This document shows positions 1-11,744 of a DNA stretch of 64,000 nt, piece by piece; position 1 is the stretch's first letter, and every line of letters starts with the position of its first letter. A model generated the notes under the pieces. It was not told the origin of the DNA, made no database searches, and worked only from the letters and a program-made list of their open reading frames with translations. The position numbers were made by a program, and so were the translations under genes. The stretch is taken from NCBI GenBank assembly GCA_030159075.1, contig BROG01000470.1, positions 185,001-249,000 of the forward strand. The letters are read 5' to 3'. This DNA is from Atrina japonica. Taxonomy: Eukaryota; Mollusca; Bivalvia; Pterioida; Pinnidae.

Positions 1-48
1 GACATGTGTTTCATTGACATGAAATGCTTTTAATATTTCGAGTCAAAT

Positions 49-267
49 TAACATTTTTAAGTTACACCTGCTTTTTCTCGGATAAAGTCAATTTTTCTCA
101 GTTAACCCTAGATTTTTTTTAAGTTAATACCAGTTTTAAAAAAAACTAGTTTAAACTAATTATAAAGTTGGCATTGCAATTTGAATTCCTCCAGTTAATA
201 AAAGCTTGATTCTGAGAAGAACTAGATTTTACTAAGTTTAAACCAATGTGATTTCGGCGTGCCATAC
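49..267. repeat. Fold-back element with CTAGTTTTTC motifs (copy 1)
   Basis: AT-rich sequence with repeated, partly inverted motifs of the form TTTTTCTC-GTTAA and ACTAGATTTTAC. It ends ATGTGATTTCGGCGTGCCATAC, which resembles the right end of the element at 39984-40152. The left boundary is unclear. It looks like a non-autonomous fold-back/MITE copy upstream of the first contactin exon. Confidence 0.4.
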
Positions 268-557
268 GTTAAGATTCGAAAAATGTTGATAACATGTTCT
301 GGGTTAAATTCCTTAAATCAGAAGTAATATGAGTTTCAGTATTTATCTCCTTGTTTGATCTCCTTGATATAAATGTTTTCTCTGCTGTCGCTATATTTTA
401 TAATTTTTGTGTAGTTAGCAGATTACATTACATCATTACGGTACGATATCCCTTAATACTTCTCTACCATGTGACAAAGAAATTGGACTTTATATCATAT
501 ATTTACTTTTTCGGGTACCTGTAAATCATTAAAATCATTTCAACTTTTCTTTTAAAG

Positions 558-644
558 CTGTTATCTACTCAATATAGATGCGGCCCGGCGGTTGGCTACA
601 ACATTTACTTTCGACGGGCAGGAACTCAAAATTTGTTTCGAAAG
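558..644 (+). CDS. Contactin-like gene, exon: middle strands of an FN3 domain (probably FN3-2)
   Basis: A 29-codon internal exon. A good polypyrimidine tract and AG end at 557, and a GTATAG donor follows 644; both ends are phase 0. The product contains CGPAVGYNIYFRR, which matches the FN3 signature (N/C)GPxxGYxxYxR at the C and C' strands of contactin FN3 domains. It joins in frame to the exon at 7842, which supplies the rest of the domain. The A and B strands must lie in an exon left of the window. A weaker acceptor at 577 (ATATAG) would shorten the exon to 67 nt with incoming phase 2. The family assignment comes from the whole exon chain; this exon alone would only say FN3. Confidence 0.72.
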
Positions 645-853
645 GTATAGTAAATTAATAAAATTTGATAATTTCATTTTTTTTATTTTGCATTTATTAA
701 TATAAAATACGTTTCTGTTTAATCTTGTCAACAATTATTCTTTCTCTATTACCCAAACTGTCTGTCTTTCTATATCTGTCTCTCTGTCTCTGTCTTTTTC
801 CCTCTCCTTTTCTTTTGGTCTGATTGTGGGTCTCTCTCAGTCTGTATGTCCCC

Positions 854-864
854 TTCTCTCTCTC

Positions 865-938
<74 letters not shown>
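854..938. repeat. (CT)n microsatellite, left edge of the C-rich block
   Basis: An almost pure CT array of about 85 bp inside the contactin intron. It passes directly into the C-rich block. Confidence 0.97.
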
Positions 939-942
<4 letters not shown>

Positions 943-3900
943 TCACTCTCAACACTCGACCCTCGCCCCACACACCCACCTCCCTACTCTTCAAAGCCTC
1001 TCACACATGCCCAGCAAGCCCGCCTTTCCACTCTCACCCTCCCGGCCGACTCACCACCTCCCCACGAATCCTCACTTCGCGCTTCCACGCTCCGCCTCAC
1101 ATCATCCCTCCCACAATCAACACAGTCAAACACCTCTACTCCAAAATCATCGCACTATCCGCCGGCTCTCCGTTCACTCTCAGCTCACAACCGCTCGCAC
1201 TACAACTCTCTACAGGCAAGATCGCAGCCCCACAACACCCCCCCAAGAACAACACACAACCCCCCCCTCGAACACGAACACATCCCCCAACATAACCCAT
1301 CTCATCCAGTTCTCAATCCACGCACTCAACATACCTCTAAATACCGCATTGGAGCTAGCGATCGTACTACAACACGCGAACAATCCATACCTTCTCCCAC
1401 TCCTCTTCCTCGGTCTCGATGCCTCAATCCACCATCCCGCCCCTCCCCCAACCCCCAGGTATTCTCACCCCCACCCCAAAACCCTCCGACCCACTCACCG
1501 CTCACACCCCACTCACCGAGTCCAAAACCAGTCCTCACCACCCCCCACAGCCCGAAGGGCCCAGCCAGATCCTTCCTCACACTCTCCATACAACCCTCGA
1601 TCGCTCCACAAAACCCTCCCCTGTACGGCCCCGTCCTTCACCCTTCCACTCGTCACGGTCCCTGGTCACACTCTGTCCCACACGACCGGAAGCACCTCTC
1701 AACATCCCCCCACCTTCAATCCCGCTCCATCCCAACAACCCTCCACCAATCCCTCCGTCCACCATCCAAGCTCACTCTCTACTCGCTACCCGTTTCTTAC
1801 GCTCACCTCTACATCGAATCTACTACTCTCAGCACTCAATCCCCGACTCGTCTCTCGAGGGATTTCGCGCACCCCCTCGCACCGTCCGCACCCCCCTCCG
1901 CCCTGGTCTCACCCTACTTCTCTCCCTCTCCAAGCTTCGCTCGTCCTCACCCTCTACCCATCCCATCCTCTTCCTAATCTCCGACCCATCACTTCAACTT
2001 CCCGAAAGGACTCTGCCTCAACACACAACACAGTCACACCCGAGTCCCTTCCTCTCTCACCTCTCTCAAACATCTCCTCCGTCTACCATTAGGCTCCCGC
2101 CCCCTCTCACTATGCTCTCACCTACCTAGGACCCAATCGCGCCAAGTTCAGCTGACCAGGCACCACCACAGCTCCTCCCTCTGTACTTACCCCTCCCCTA
2201 CACCCCCCTCTCCAAGCATCTCCCGTCCATCATCCCTCTCCTTTCTCATCCCTCTCTCCCTCGTCCACTAAACACTCCTCTACGAGCTTCTCCCAATCCT
2301 CTCCAACCTCCAGGAGTTCCACGATCACCACCGCACAAAACTCCCCACCTGCCTCTCCATCAACCACTCGCTTCTCGAATCCTCTACCAAATCACTCTCG
2401 TCCAAGCGTGCCCCCCAACGCATCTCAAATTACCACTCAACACACTCATCTCAGCTCTCCAGATCCTAACCTCCCTAACCCCCCTCACGTCCGCTCGAAC
2501 TCACAATCCTCCTCTGAGAACTCTGCTCATCAATCACTCAGTACACGTCAATCCACTCAAAAAACTTCCGAAGACACTCCCTAATGATCAATTCCTCCAA
2601 CCGCAAACTCTCTCCTCGACTCCGCTCCTACCTCTCACATCCTCAATGACGCACCCTCGGTCTCAGTACAGCAACTCCTCTCCCAGACCTGCCTGCTGAT
2701 CTGAAATCCTCTGACGACAAGCACCAACGCGAAATCTCCACTCCCTCACCATCCGACCCATCATCATGCCCGAAACTCCCGAAGACACGAACATCCCATC
2801 CCGCCCTCCCCACTCCAGTTCTCAACAACGCTCGACCCCACAACGCACACATACCCCCTACCACGTGTCGCACACATCGTCTCACTCTCCCAACCATCTC
2901 TCCTCCCCCGTCTAACACACTTCTCATCAAGTCTTAATTCTCCAAAGCTTCAACCACACCTCCAACTCCAAAAGACCCTCCGAACTACTCCACTCACGCC
3001 TGGCAATCAAGTTCGTCTCTTCTCTCCTATCCCCATCTAACAACCCAACTTCCCCCATAACACCTCTTCTTCTCCCCCCTCTTTCTCATCCTCTCTTCCT
3101 CCTCTTCATCAACCCATCCCTCTCGCAACGGATCTTTCTTTACAAACCACCTCAGTCAATTCGCCTCAATATCCCCGACAACTCAGTTTCCGGATCCCAC
3201 GTCCCATGCTCTCACCCCTCCAGCCGTCATCTCAGCCAAGTCCCAAACTCTACCACTCAAAAGTCTTCTCCTCCATCAAATATCCCTTAGCACATCCCGA
3301 GCCACGCACTATCGTCCGCACCCAGCCGCCCCCCATCTCCCCACTTCGACTCTACACGCTACTACTCCCCTCCCATCTCTCCTCCAGACAACAGCCAACA
3401 GCCTCCCCGCTCTTCGCAAATCCGCAATTTTCCATCACCCCCTACTCCTCTCCTTAAGCTCCCCTCCCAAAACCGCTCACCCCGCTCATCTCTGACATTC
3501 ATCATCCCAGCAACCTTCCTTCCCCTGCCCATCTTTCCCCTGATCCTATACTCTCAACCGACTAATCACACATATCTCCATCTTTCCATTCACAGACCAC
3601 GAGTCACATGCTCTACTCCGGAGTCCAAGTTTCAAATCAACTCAATAGAACCCTGTCCCCCGCTCCTCTCATCATTTCTCCACAATCTCAAATCTCTCGC
3701 GCAAGCCACTCTCATCCATCATCTATCTCTTCATTCTCCTCGGAATCTAATCAGCTCCCTTACACACAACCCTCTATCCATCCCTTCTGCGCCCGACCTA
3801 TCCATACCAAATCTTCTCCCCCCACCGGCCATTCAAACCCATCCGCTCCCGGCCACCTACCATCTTAAGTCTACCATATCTCGCTCAATCAACGCCTCCC

Positions 3901-6900
3901 ACTCCCGATGTCCTTAGCATCCACTTCTCCCACAGCCCAGTTCTCTCTCACCCCGCACTATCATACCTTCCATCTACACACAACCCGTAGACCCGTTCCA
4001 AACTACATCCCCACATCCCCCCACTCAGGAAGTCGCTCCTACTCCCTCCCATCCGCCCCATCATCTTCTGCCCTCCAACCCCACCGCGCCCAACATCTCT
4101 CTCTCAGCCAGTCTCATTCCACCACCACCACCCGCCTCGGGTGCCAAACTAGCCACCGACTCCACTCTCTCAACCATTCTCCTCTCCCTCTCCCCCATCT
4201 CAGACCGCCTGCTCAATATCTCTCTGCTCCTCTCCCGCTACCAGATTCCATCTTTTCTCTTACCAAACCCGACTCACCCCACGCCGCCATCTCACTCACA
4301 GGTCTCTCTCAGTCTCGCCCCCACCCTCGCTTTCTCTTCTTTCTCAAATCCACGCACTCTCCTCTATCTACCCAACTCCGTCTCCTTTCCTCCCCGGGAT
4401 CTTACAAGAACTAACAAACGCTTTCCCTCCCCAACCCGCACACTAACTAAATCTCTCCTCGCTCAAATCTCCCCCTCTCTCCCCCACAGCGCATCTCCTT
4501 CACTCTCCATTACTACTTCAGTCTCCTATCTCTATCACTGGACGCTAATCCGACCTCTCCCCCTCTTCTCTCTCGCGCTCGTGACCTCTCTATCTCTCAT
4601 CATCCTTTCCCCCTGAGCCCGACATCCTTCCGTCCAAAAGTTACCTTACCTCCCTCTCACCCTCTACTTCTTACCCATTATTAAAACGCCTCACGCCAAA
4701 GCTCGCTCACTCACCCCCCTTCCTCTTCCTCACTATAAATTCACCATCCATTACCTCCCTACCGTCTTCTCTCCTCGGTCACTCTACCATCTCCTCCCCA
4801 TCGTCCTCACGACACGTTCTACTCCCCCAACAACTCACCATCTCCCACCAATCCACGATCTCCCCGAATCTTCCTGCCATACCATCTCACTTCACACCAG
4901 GTCGTCACCTCTACACTCTCCTCATCGTCTACTCCACCAATCCACTAGTTCTCCCGCATCCGACCCTGACGATCGCTCTCCACATCAGCCACACGAGGAC
5001 CCTCCTCCAAGCTTCCCCACGCCATTAACCCACCTCATCCACTCCGACGAGACCACCCACTAGCCTCAGACCGCCATCTTCCCACTCGCCAAGCAGTCTC
5101 ACCCATAACGCACCATCCGTATCTACTGATCTTACAGCGCTCCAATCCACTCCCCACACCGACCAACCTACCCACACCTTCCAACTCCGCCCTGAATCAA
5201 ACCCACGATCACTCCTTATCACCATCGGCTCCACCGCTCCACTGCTCAGCCTCATGTGTTCTCTCTTCCACAATGCCACCACCAAAAAAAATGACCAACA
5301 TCACACCCCCGTCGAGCCCTTCTCTCGTCCGCCCCATGAAATACCCAGAGTCAAACCCAATCCATGCCTCCCCACCATCCCACTATGCCCCCGGAATCAG
5401 CCGCTCACTTCAATCCCCAGCGTCAAGACCAAATATCGTCAACGACCCCAAAATCAGAGACCTCCCGCCCCCCCTAAGCACATCCAATGACAGCGATCAT
5501 CCACCTATCAAAAACGATTCTCCAAATACACCACCCAACCGTCCCACCGACACCCCATCTCCACACCCCAAACATCTCACGTCCCATGCCCAACAGCACA
5601 CCCTCGCCCCCCACACGTCACCATCAATCCCTTCCCCCCCCCCTCATCAGCAACCAGATCCCCCCGCCCTACCACAACCCGCCGTTCCCCAGGGACTCTG
5701 ACCCCACATTCCTACCCATCAAGCTCCGCCCGTCCCAAAATTCCTCTCATCCGCTCCCTGTTCTCTCGACCCCCGGAGCCTCGTCTCATCCATCATATGT
5801 CTCTCCTGAACATACCCCTCTCCCATATGCCCAGCTCGCTCAGACACATCAACTCCTCCTCTCAGAGCTTCCAATCCCTCGGCAACCCCGGTCACTGCGC
5901 TCACTCTCTCTACTCCTCCACATCACCACCCGCTCCTACCCACTCCCCTCGCACACCCAACAGCGCCCTCATACCCTCTCACACCCGAGTGAACCCACTT
6001 AGCCTTCTGCACCGCCCCCCCCCCCCCTAACCCCCCCCATGAGCACGAAACAGAACATACACTCGAACCCACAACAGCAAACACAATCTTCCCTTCCTGC
6101 CAGCCCCAACGCCCGACCCATCCCCCCCCAACCTCCGCTACTTCCGGAAACACACCCATCTAGCCACTACTTCCCCCCCCAACTAAACACAACTCGCTCA
6201 CCTCATCAACTCCACCTCTAGCCCCCCAACCCCTCCCAAAACCCAAGCTCCCTCCACCACATTGGAATCTTACTACAGCGCCAAAAGCCCCAACCCTCCA
6301 AACCCAACACGGCAACCCTCACCGATACACTCCAAACCTCCCGACAGCCCACACCCAACTCCCCCCATCCTCGAATCCCAAAGCCAATCAAAGATGACCA
6401 CTCCGGTAGCACTACCCACGACCCTCACCTCACATTCTGACACACCCAACTGCCACTCCCACGCCAAGGACAACCAAACCCCTCTAACCCCCCCAGCCTC
6501 CGCACCCGAACGAACGAAACTTCTACATAAAAGCACCCCTCGCGCCAACCCAGGTTCCCTACCACCAACAAAAATAAAACATCACATAGGAACCAAGCTA
6601 GCATCCCCCACCCATCCACCGAACTAGCCAGCGCGGCTCCCAAAAATATACACATGACTCTCTCACGCGTCCTCTCCACCAAAATAATCATCATTCCTAC
6701 AAAGGGCTTCCCAGTAAAGGCCCCTACCACGCCCGACGCCACAACGAACGCCCAACAAGCAACACTCACACTCCAAAGAAAGCCCCCACCCACCCTCGTT
6801 CCACCCCCTCTCCCCCACACTCCCACTTCTAGCTCAAGAACCACTCCGCAACCAACTATCTCATTCTCTCACACTACCCGCCCACTAATAACCAAACACT

Positions 6901-7748
6901 TCGTACCACACCATTCTCTCGCCCCCAAGACCGCTCTAACTCTCCAAGACACGCCACGCTCATCTATCCTTCTCGCCGCACCCCATCCGACTCTCGCTGA
7001 ATATTCACCCTCCCTCTTCTCCCCTAAAACACCCTCCCTCCCGCTTTGCCTCTACTCCTACTCACCATCCCCTCACGATCACGAGCATCCCGCTCTCATC
7101 TGCTTCTCAATTGCCTTCTCCACACCGGTCCCCAGAAACGATAGCACCGTAACATAGCACCGCACCACCCCACCCCTCCCTCATACAACCGAACACAGCC
7201 GTAACCCTCCTCACTCATCCTACTCACACCGTATCCTACACCCCCTCCCGCACTAGACACCTACGAAAACCAGCACTTCTGACAGCGCAACCAAGTCACC
7301 TCCCCACTACGGACAGGCCTGCCGACCCTCCCCTCGCACCGATCTCAGATATTCCACGCAGCAATAAATAGAGTCTCATCGCATGACCTCCCCATCTCCG
7401 TTCAGCACTATCTCCCTCCAGAACCCGGGCCCTACTACCCCCCCTTGCTCGTCTTCTTCGCTATCTATCGCGATCCCATGCTCCTCGATATGACCTCCTT
7501 CATCTCTTCCAACGCCCCTAACAGCCTACCAGCTCTCGCATCAAACCCTACTCATCCTCTTCAGCTACAAGCTAGTCTCTCCCCCTCCCACTCTCTCGTT
7601 CACCCACTCCTCAAATCAGATCTCCTCTCTCGCCCTCGAAACTTCTCTGCTCTTCATCTCTTTCTCAATCTCTAATACACTCTCCTCTCTCAGCAACGAT
7701 CACTCTCCTTCTCCACTCCCATCTCCTCTCTCACTCCCTCCCCTACTC

Positions 7749-7751
<3 letters not shown>
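939..7751. repeat. C-rich, G-poor low-complexity block (about 6.8 kb)
   Basis: The + strand is dominated by C with T and A and has very little G. It has no clear repeat unit, no splice-bounded coding segment and no recognisable element. Long open frames here translate to P/S/T/L/H-rich low-complexity chains on the + strand and G/R/V-rich chains on the - strand, as composition alone predicts. The block begins and ends in (CT)n and lies within one intron. It may be a degenerate pyrimidine-rich satellite, or noisy consensus from an expanded CT array. Confidence 0.8.

Positions 7752-7784
<33 letters not shown>
7752..7784. repeat. (CT)n microsatellite, right edge of the C-rich block
   Basis: A pure CT array of 33 bp that closes the C-rich block, 57 bp before the acceptor of the contactin exon at 7842. 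Confidence 0.95.
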
Positions 7785-7789
<5 letters not shown>

Positions 7790-7841
7790 TTAATCCATTT
7801 ACTTTTATTCACTTTTACATCTTCGACTTTGGACTTTACAG

Positions 7842-8034
7842 GTGAAAATTAATGAAACCGATTACCAACTACAGAAAAACTTACAAAAAACTCAGAATGG
7901 CTACATGGCCCAGTATACGGAATCTATTGGCGTGGAGCTTTACTACCTTCCCTATGAGGTAAAGATAGGAGCGTATAATCTTTTTGGAGATGGCCCAAAC
8001 AGTACCATTCAGATTGTGTATTCTTCAGAGGGAA
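7842..8034 (+). CDS. Contactin-like gene, exon: C-terminal half of an FN3 domain
   Basis: The acceptor TTTACAG lies just before 7842 and the donor GTACGT just after 8034. Incoming phase is 0 and outgoing phase is 1. The translation ends an FN3 domain: YYLPYEVKIGAYNLFGDGP is the E-F-G strand pattern (L..Y.V.I.A.N..G.GP) typical of contactins. An N-linked glycosylation site (NST) follows. Splicing at 8034 creates SSEGIPLARPTGV across the junction, the usual linker between contactin FN3 domains. Without splicing the frame stays open to 8168 and ends in a hydrophobic tail (see findings). The upstream intron is 7.2 kb and carries the C-rich block. Confidence 0.85.
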
Positions 8035-8240
8035 GTACGTATATTACAAATGAATTCATACAAAGGTGTTCGCGACCATCAGAGAGAAAAGGAAGTTCTG
8101 TGTCAACTTTTCTGATATTAACTATTGTGTTCTTTAACACACTTCACCACACATTTGGACTGGTCTAAGTCATTGTTTTATAGAAGAATCCATTGCTTTT
8201 CAGTGGTTGATGAGTTAAAATTCTAAATGTTTAAATTATG

Positions 8241-8430
8241 TCCTTCGGATGAGACAGTAAAAATCGAGGTCCCGTGTCACAGTACGTTTCGGCACGTTAA
8301 AGAACCGTCACTGCTCAATGGCCGTAAGTGCCGAGCACAGGCCAGAATTTGAAGCCCTTCACTGGCATTTGGTAACATCTCCATATAAGTGACAAATTAT
8401 TGAGTGGGAAGTTAAGCAATAATAAACAAA
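8241..8430 (+). mobile_element. SINE-A copy, 5'-truncated (no tRNA head)
   Basis: Matches the body and tail of the full copy at 26205-26440: TCCTTCGGATGAGACAGTAA, the GCTCAATGGCCGTAAGTGCC segment, and the tail GAGTGGGAAGTTAAGCAATA. It lies in a contactin intron. AATAAA at 8421-8426 in its tail could serve as a poly(A) signal for a read-through transcript. Confidence 0.75.
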
Positions 8431-8500
8431 TATAATTTTCTTGATATTCACCTATAGAATCAACTTTATAAAACTTTTATGGTTTGATTTTGATTTGATT

Positions 8501-8636
8501 TGAATTTTTGTTTAACGCCATGCTCAACAACCTTTCAGTCATATGATGGCGTCCAGTTTTTATTGCTGGCGGAGAAACCCCGGTTACCAGAGTAAAGACC
8601 ACCGACCTTCTCTGCAAGAAAACTGGCAAACTTTCC
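8501..8636 (-). mobile_element. SINE-B fragment
   Basis: Shares order and motifs with the copies at 45691-46036 and 58312-58500: TTTAACGCCA-GCTCAACA, ATGATGGCGTCCAGTTTTTA, CCGGTTACCAGAGT and GACCACCGACCTTC. The tRNA-like head, expected at the right in this orientation, is missing. Confidence 0.7.
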
Positions 8637-9021
8637 CATTTAATTCGAAAACTTCTATGGAGTGGTTACGTTGCAACATTCATTTTCTCAAATGCTGACA
8701 TCACACAGATTTTCCTTTTCTCACGATAGGTTTCACATAGTGTTGTATGTTCTCTCTCATTCCAAAGAAATAAAACGTCTTGATAAAATGAATTGCTGAT
8801 TGTTTTTAAATGCCATGTTATTCAATTCCGGACTTGAAAATCCGCATAAAATGAAATACGGTTCTTGGAAACTCTTTTCATTCTCTTTTGTTTAATTTTA
8901 TGATCTACTCCGGGGCACTATCATACAAGACTTTGAATAAGTATATTGTCAGATTATTATATTAGCAATGCACACAAAACTGGCCAAGAGTTGAGTGTTC
9001 AACAACAAATGTCTATTTCAG

Positions 9022-9143
9022 TTCCTCTTGCTAGACCAACAGGAGTAAGCGGATATGAAATCAATTCTACCGCATTGTATGTGACATGGAACCCAATGAA
9101 CAATACACGAGAGGCAATGAAAGGTGTTATTCAAGGATTTGAG
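9022..9143 (+). CDS. Contactin-like gene, exon: first half of FN3-3
   Basis: The acceptor TATTTCAG ends at 9021 and the donor GTGAGC starts at 9144. The exon enters at phase 1 and leaves at phase 0, as expected for the first half of an FN3 domain. The product begins PLARPTGVSGYEINSTALYV and continues TWNPMNN, showing the proline-rich A strand and the invariant B-strand tryptophan of FN3. It ends KGVIQGFE, the C strand (G..GY/F). NST and NNT are potential N-glycosylation sites. Neighbouring exons lie 987 bp upstream and 224 bp downstream. Confidence 0.88.
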
Positions 9144-9367
9144 GTGAGCAGAGAACATATGATTCTTGTTTTTATTTTTTATGTATATTTTTAACATGAG
9201 ATTTATAAAATGTTACTGATTTAATACATGTGGTGTTTATTTGGCCGTCATAAAATTAAAGATTTGATGAATAGGATTTACTGAAATTCTTACTAAATTA
9301 TTAAAAACGTTATAAAATTATTTTTGTCGTAGTAAATGAAAACTTCGAAGTTCAATATTGATTGTAG

Positions 9368-9566
9368 ATAAATGTGGAAGACGTCGAGAATCCTTTCAGG
9401 AAGTCTGTGACAGCATATCATTATGTACAGCCGAATCAGACGATGACGGGCGGAAGTGTAATTGGACTTGAACCAAACACTGACTTTTGGGTCACAGTTC
9501 AGGTATTTAACTCCGCAGGAGAAAGTAATCCCAGTGAAAGACAAAAACTCGGCACATGTTTATCAG
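9368..9566 (+). CDS. Contactin-like gene, exon: second half of FN3-3
   Basis: The acceptor ATTGTAG ends at 9367 and the donor GTGAAT starts at 9567; incoming phase is 0 and outgoing phase is 1. The protein contains GLEPNTDFWVTVQVFNSAGE, a textbook FN3 tyrosine-corner region (L.P...Y/F.V.V...N..G), and an NQT glycosylation site. With the exon at 9022 it completes one domain of about 107 residues. The split of each FN3 domain over two exons at a phase-0 site is the known contactin gene pattern. Confidence 0.88.
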
Positions 9567-10363
9567 GTGAATATCATTATGTCTATTAAAAATTTCCCGA
9601 AATGTTTAGCATATAACTGTAACAAAGATAAAATAGATATTTTGTATTTCTAAGCTCAATAAATACTTCATATAATTTTTTGTGTTTCATTTGTCTACCA
9701 AAATAAAAACCTAGAATAAAATACTATGATCGATATTTCAGAAAAAACATTTAGAAGATGATCTAATTTAAACGATTGGACAGATTCTGGGGGATTATAA
9801 ATTGTTTAGTTTAAATCAGTCTATCTTGAATTATCTTGACCATAGAAGTGAATTAAGTACTATGTTTAAGATAACATTTAAAATTTGCGAAAAATAAAAA
9901 ATGAATGGGATTAAGAAATGGGGTTTTCGACGAGGCACTAAAATTGTAAAATATTAATTTTGACGTCCCTCGTGACAATACCTTCTATCTTGGCCATACA
10001 CTCAAGACTAGTTTCTAGGTTCAAACTCTTTGGTACAAAAACATTTTTATAGATTGAACATTGTGTACCGACATTCTACGCATGGTATACGATTTTACAC
10101 CCTTGGGCGGACTGTTATTATTCACATGTAGACTCATTTTCTAACATCCCTAAAATAAATAAAGTGCTTGATTCAGATTGATATATTAATTTTCATTATG
10201 TCCAGTTACCTCTCTTGGGATATAACTGAACCTATTAAAACATATGTCAATAATTCCTTTCTCCAACACTTGACATGATAGGTAATGATGAAAACAGGCG
10301 TTAATGGATGCATAACATTTGAGTACTTTAATGATGTTATAACGACATGTGACTGTGAGGAGT

Positions 10364-10411
10364 AGCTCTTTATATTATTATTTATACAGCTCTTTATATT
10401 ATTATTTATAC
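10364..10411 (+). repeat. Exact 24-bp tandem duplication at a contactin splice acceptor
   Basis: Two identical copies of a 24-bp unit beginning AGCTCTTTATATTATTATTT lie immediately before the annotated acceptor AG (10412-10413). Each copy carries a TATACAG acceptor, at 10389 and 10413, 24 bp apart and in the same reading phase. Confidence 0.95.
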
Positions 10412-10413
10412 AG

Positions 10414-10529
10414 CTCCTGTTCTTTATCCCGAATTCGTAAACATACATTCACATGGACCAAATAGTGTGTATGTTACATGGAGAGGTGTATCTACCGGAA
10501 TATTTGAAGAGGTTCTCAAAGGCTACAAG
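10414..10529 (+). CDS. Contactin-like gene, exon: first half of FN3-4
   Basis: The acceptor TATACAG ends at 10413 and the donor GTAAGG starts at 10530; incoming phase is 1 and outgoing phase is 0. The product, from APVLYPEF through NSVYVTWRG to VLKGYK, shows the A-B-C strands of an FN3 domain with the B-strand W and the GY of strand C. The acceptor lies at the end of an exact 24-bp tandem duplication, so a second usable AG sits 24 bp upstream in the same frame (see findings). At 38 complete codons it is a short exon, identified from splice phase and strand pattern. Confidence 0.85.
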
Positions 10530-10699
10530 GTAAGGAACATATTATCATAATCAGGTTTGTACAGTTATTCTATTAAAATTTAGACTTAACCCTATGCGTC
10601 TTATTTCAGGATGTGTTTTTAATATAAACGACCGCATTTGACTTAAAATGCATGTACAACACTTCTGCAATATTAAGGTCCAATCATTACCTTAAGTGC

Positions 10700-10990
10700 A
10701 AAGTATAAAATCACATATCAATCGAAAGAATGTTCATTGAGTAAATCAGGTAAAAATTGGACACACACGAACCTTTGAAAATCTAGAGATGGGACCAGGT
10801 GTCATGAAAGGAATAAGCATTCCCATATCTGCCGTCAGTTCATAGTTGTGTTGAAATGAAATAATTGAGGAATGGACCCTAGTTATAATCGGTAAGGACG
10901 ATGTAACAACCACTATCATATTGGCAATACAACATTTCAGTCAGTAAACACTGTAATTGCAAACATAGTCATTGCACTGTAAAATTTGGG
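10700..10990 (-). mobile_element. Penelope-like element 3'-end fragment, degraded
   Basis: Aligns by eye with 15679-16055 and 27191-27560: AAAGTATAAA, TGGACACACACGAACCTTTG, GGGACCAGGTGTCATG and CAACATTTCAGTCAGT occur in the same order with many substitutions. It lies in a contactin intron. Confidence 0.6.
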
Positions 10991-11466
10991 AAATATAAAA
11001 AAAAAATCCCTAAATCAAACAATACGAGGTATGATTGCTTTCAGTTTATCGAAATATTTTCTATAAAAGGATAATATATAAAATGACATTCTGTGAAGGA
11101 GCACTTTTAATGCAAACAATAATTAGCCAATGACACATTCCTCGAGTTACCTTTCTTACCATACTTTCAAACTGCGATTTCTTAATCAGTTGTGAATTTT
11201 GATTTAAATTGTTACATAGTTAATGCAATTCAGTTCTACAAATAAGTACACTTGTTTTAGTGGCTTAACCCTGTCAACCCTTCAGGCCTTGATAGACTGG
11301 TCTTTAACAATAGAAAAAGCATACCACTCCGATACACAAGGATGAAATGGTTACCAAAATTTTCAATACTTTAGCCTATACCTGCTGAACTACCTCTTTA
11401 GATCCGTGTTTGTCCAATATTTGTATAGCGTCTCTCGGACCAGCTGACAGTTAATACTTTGTTGTG

Positions 11467-11468
11467 TG

Positions 11469-11517
<49 letters not shown>
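11467..11517. repeat. (AT)n(GT)n compound microsatellite
   Basis: A short TA array joined to a GT array, about 40 bp upstream of the acceptor of the last FN3 exon. Confidence 0.95.
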
Positions 11518-11521
<4 letters not shown>

Positions 11522-11558
11522 GCGATTCACATTTTGATGAACTGTATTTGTAATTCAG

Positions 11559-11736
11559 ATGAGATGGTGGAAACAGGGAGATAATATTCGGACAGCAAAC
11601 GACACTATTGTTGGGAAAGAAACAAATGGAGTTATTTGTGGTATACAAAAGAATTATGTCTACCAGCTTCGAGTATTGGGCTGGAGCAATGGCGGCGATG
11701 GTAAAATGAGCCCGACCAAATATTTTACTTTATCAG
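11559..11736 (+). CDS. Contactin-like gene, exon: second half of FN3-4
   Basis: The acceptor GTAATTCAG ends at 11558 and the donor GTATGA starts at 11737; incoming phase is 0 and outgoing phase is 1. The protein starts MRWWKQGD, the C'-strand pattern (Y.W.) of contactin FN3 domains, and continues with NYVYQLRVLGWSNGGDGKMS, the F-G region (Y.V.V.A.N..GDG..S). NDT is a possible glycosylation site. This is the last FN3 segment before the GPI-signal exon. An AT/GT microsatellite (11467-11517) lies close upstream of the acceptor. Confidence 0.88.
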
Positions 11737-11744
11737 GTATGAAC

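Noticed and set aside
824..7675. Many long frames rich in Pro, Ser, Thr, Leu and His (up to 422 codons)
   Set aside because: They follow from the C-rich, G-poor composition that removes stop codons. No domains, no splice logic, and overlapping frames look alike.
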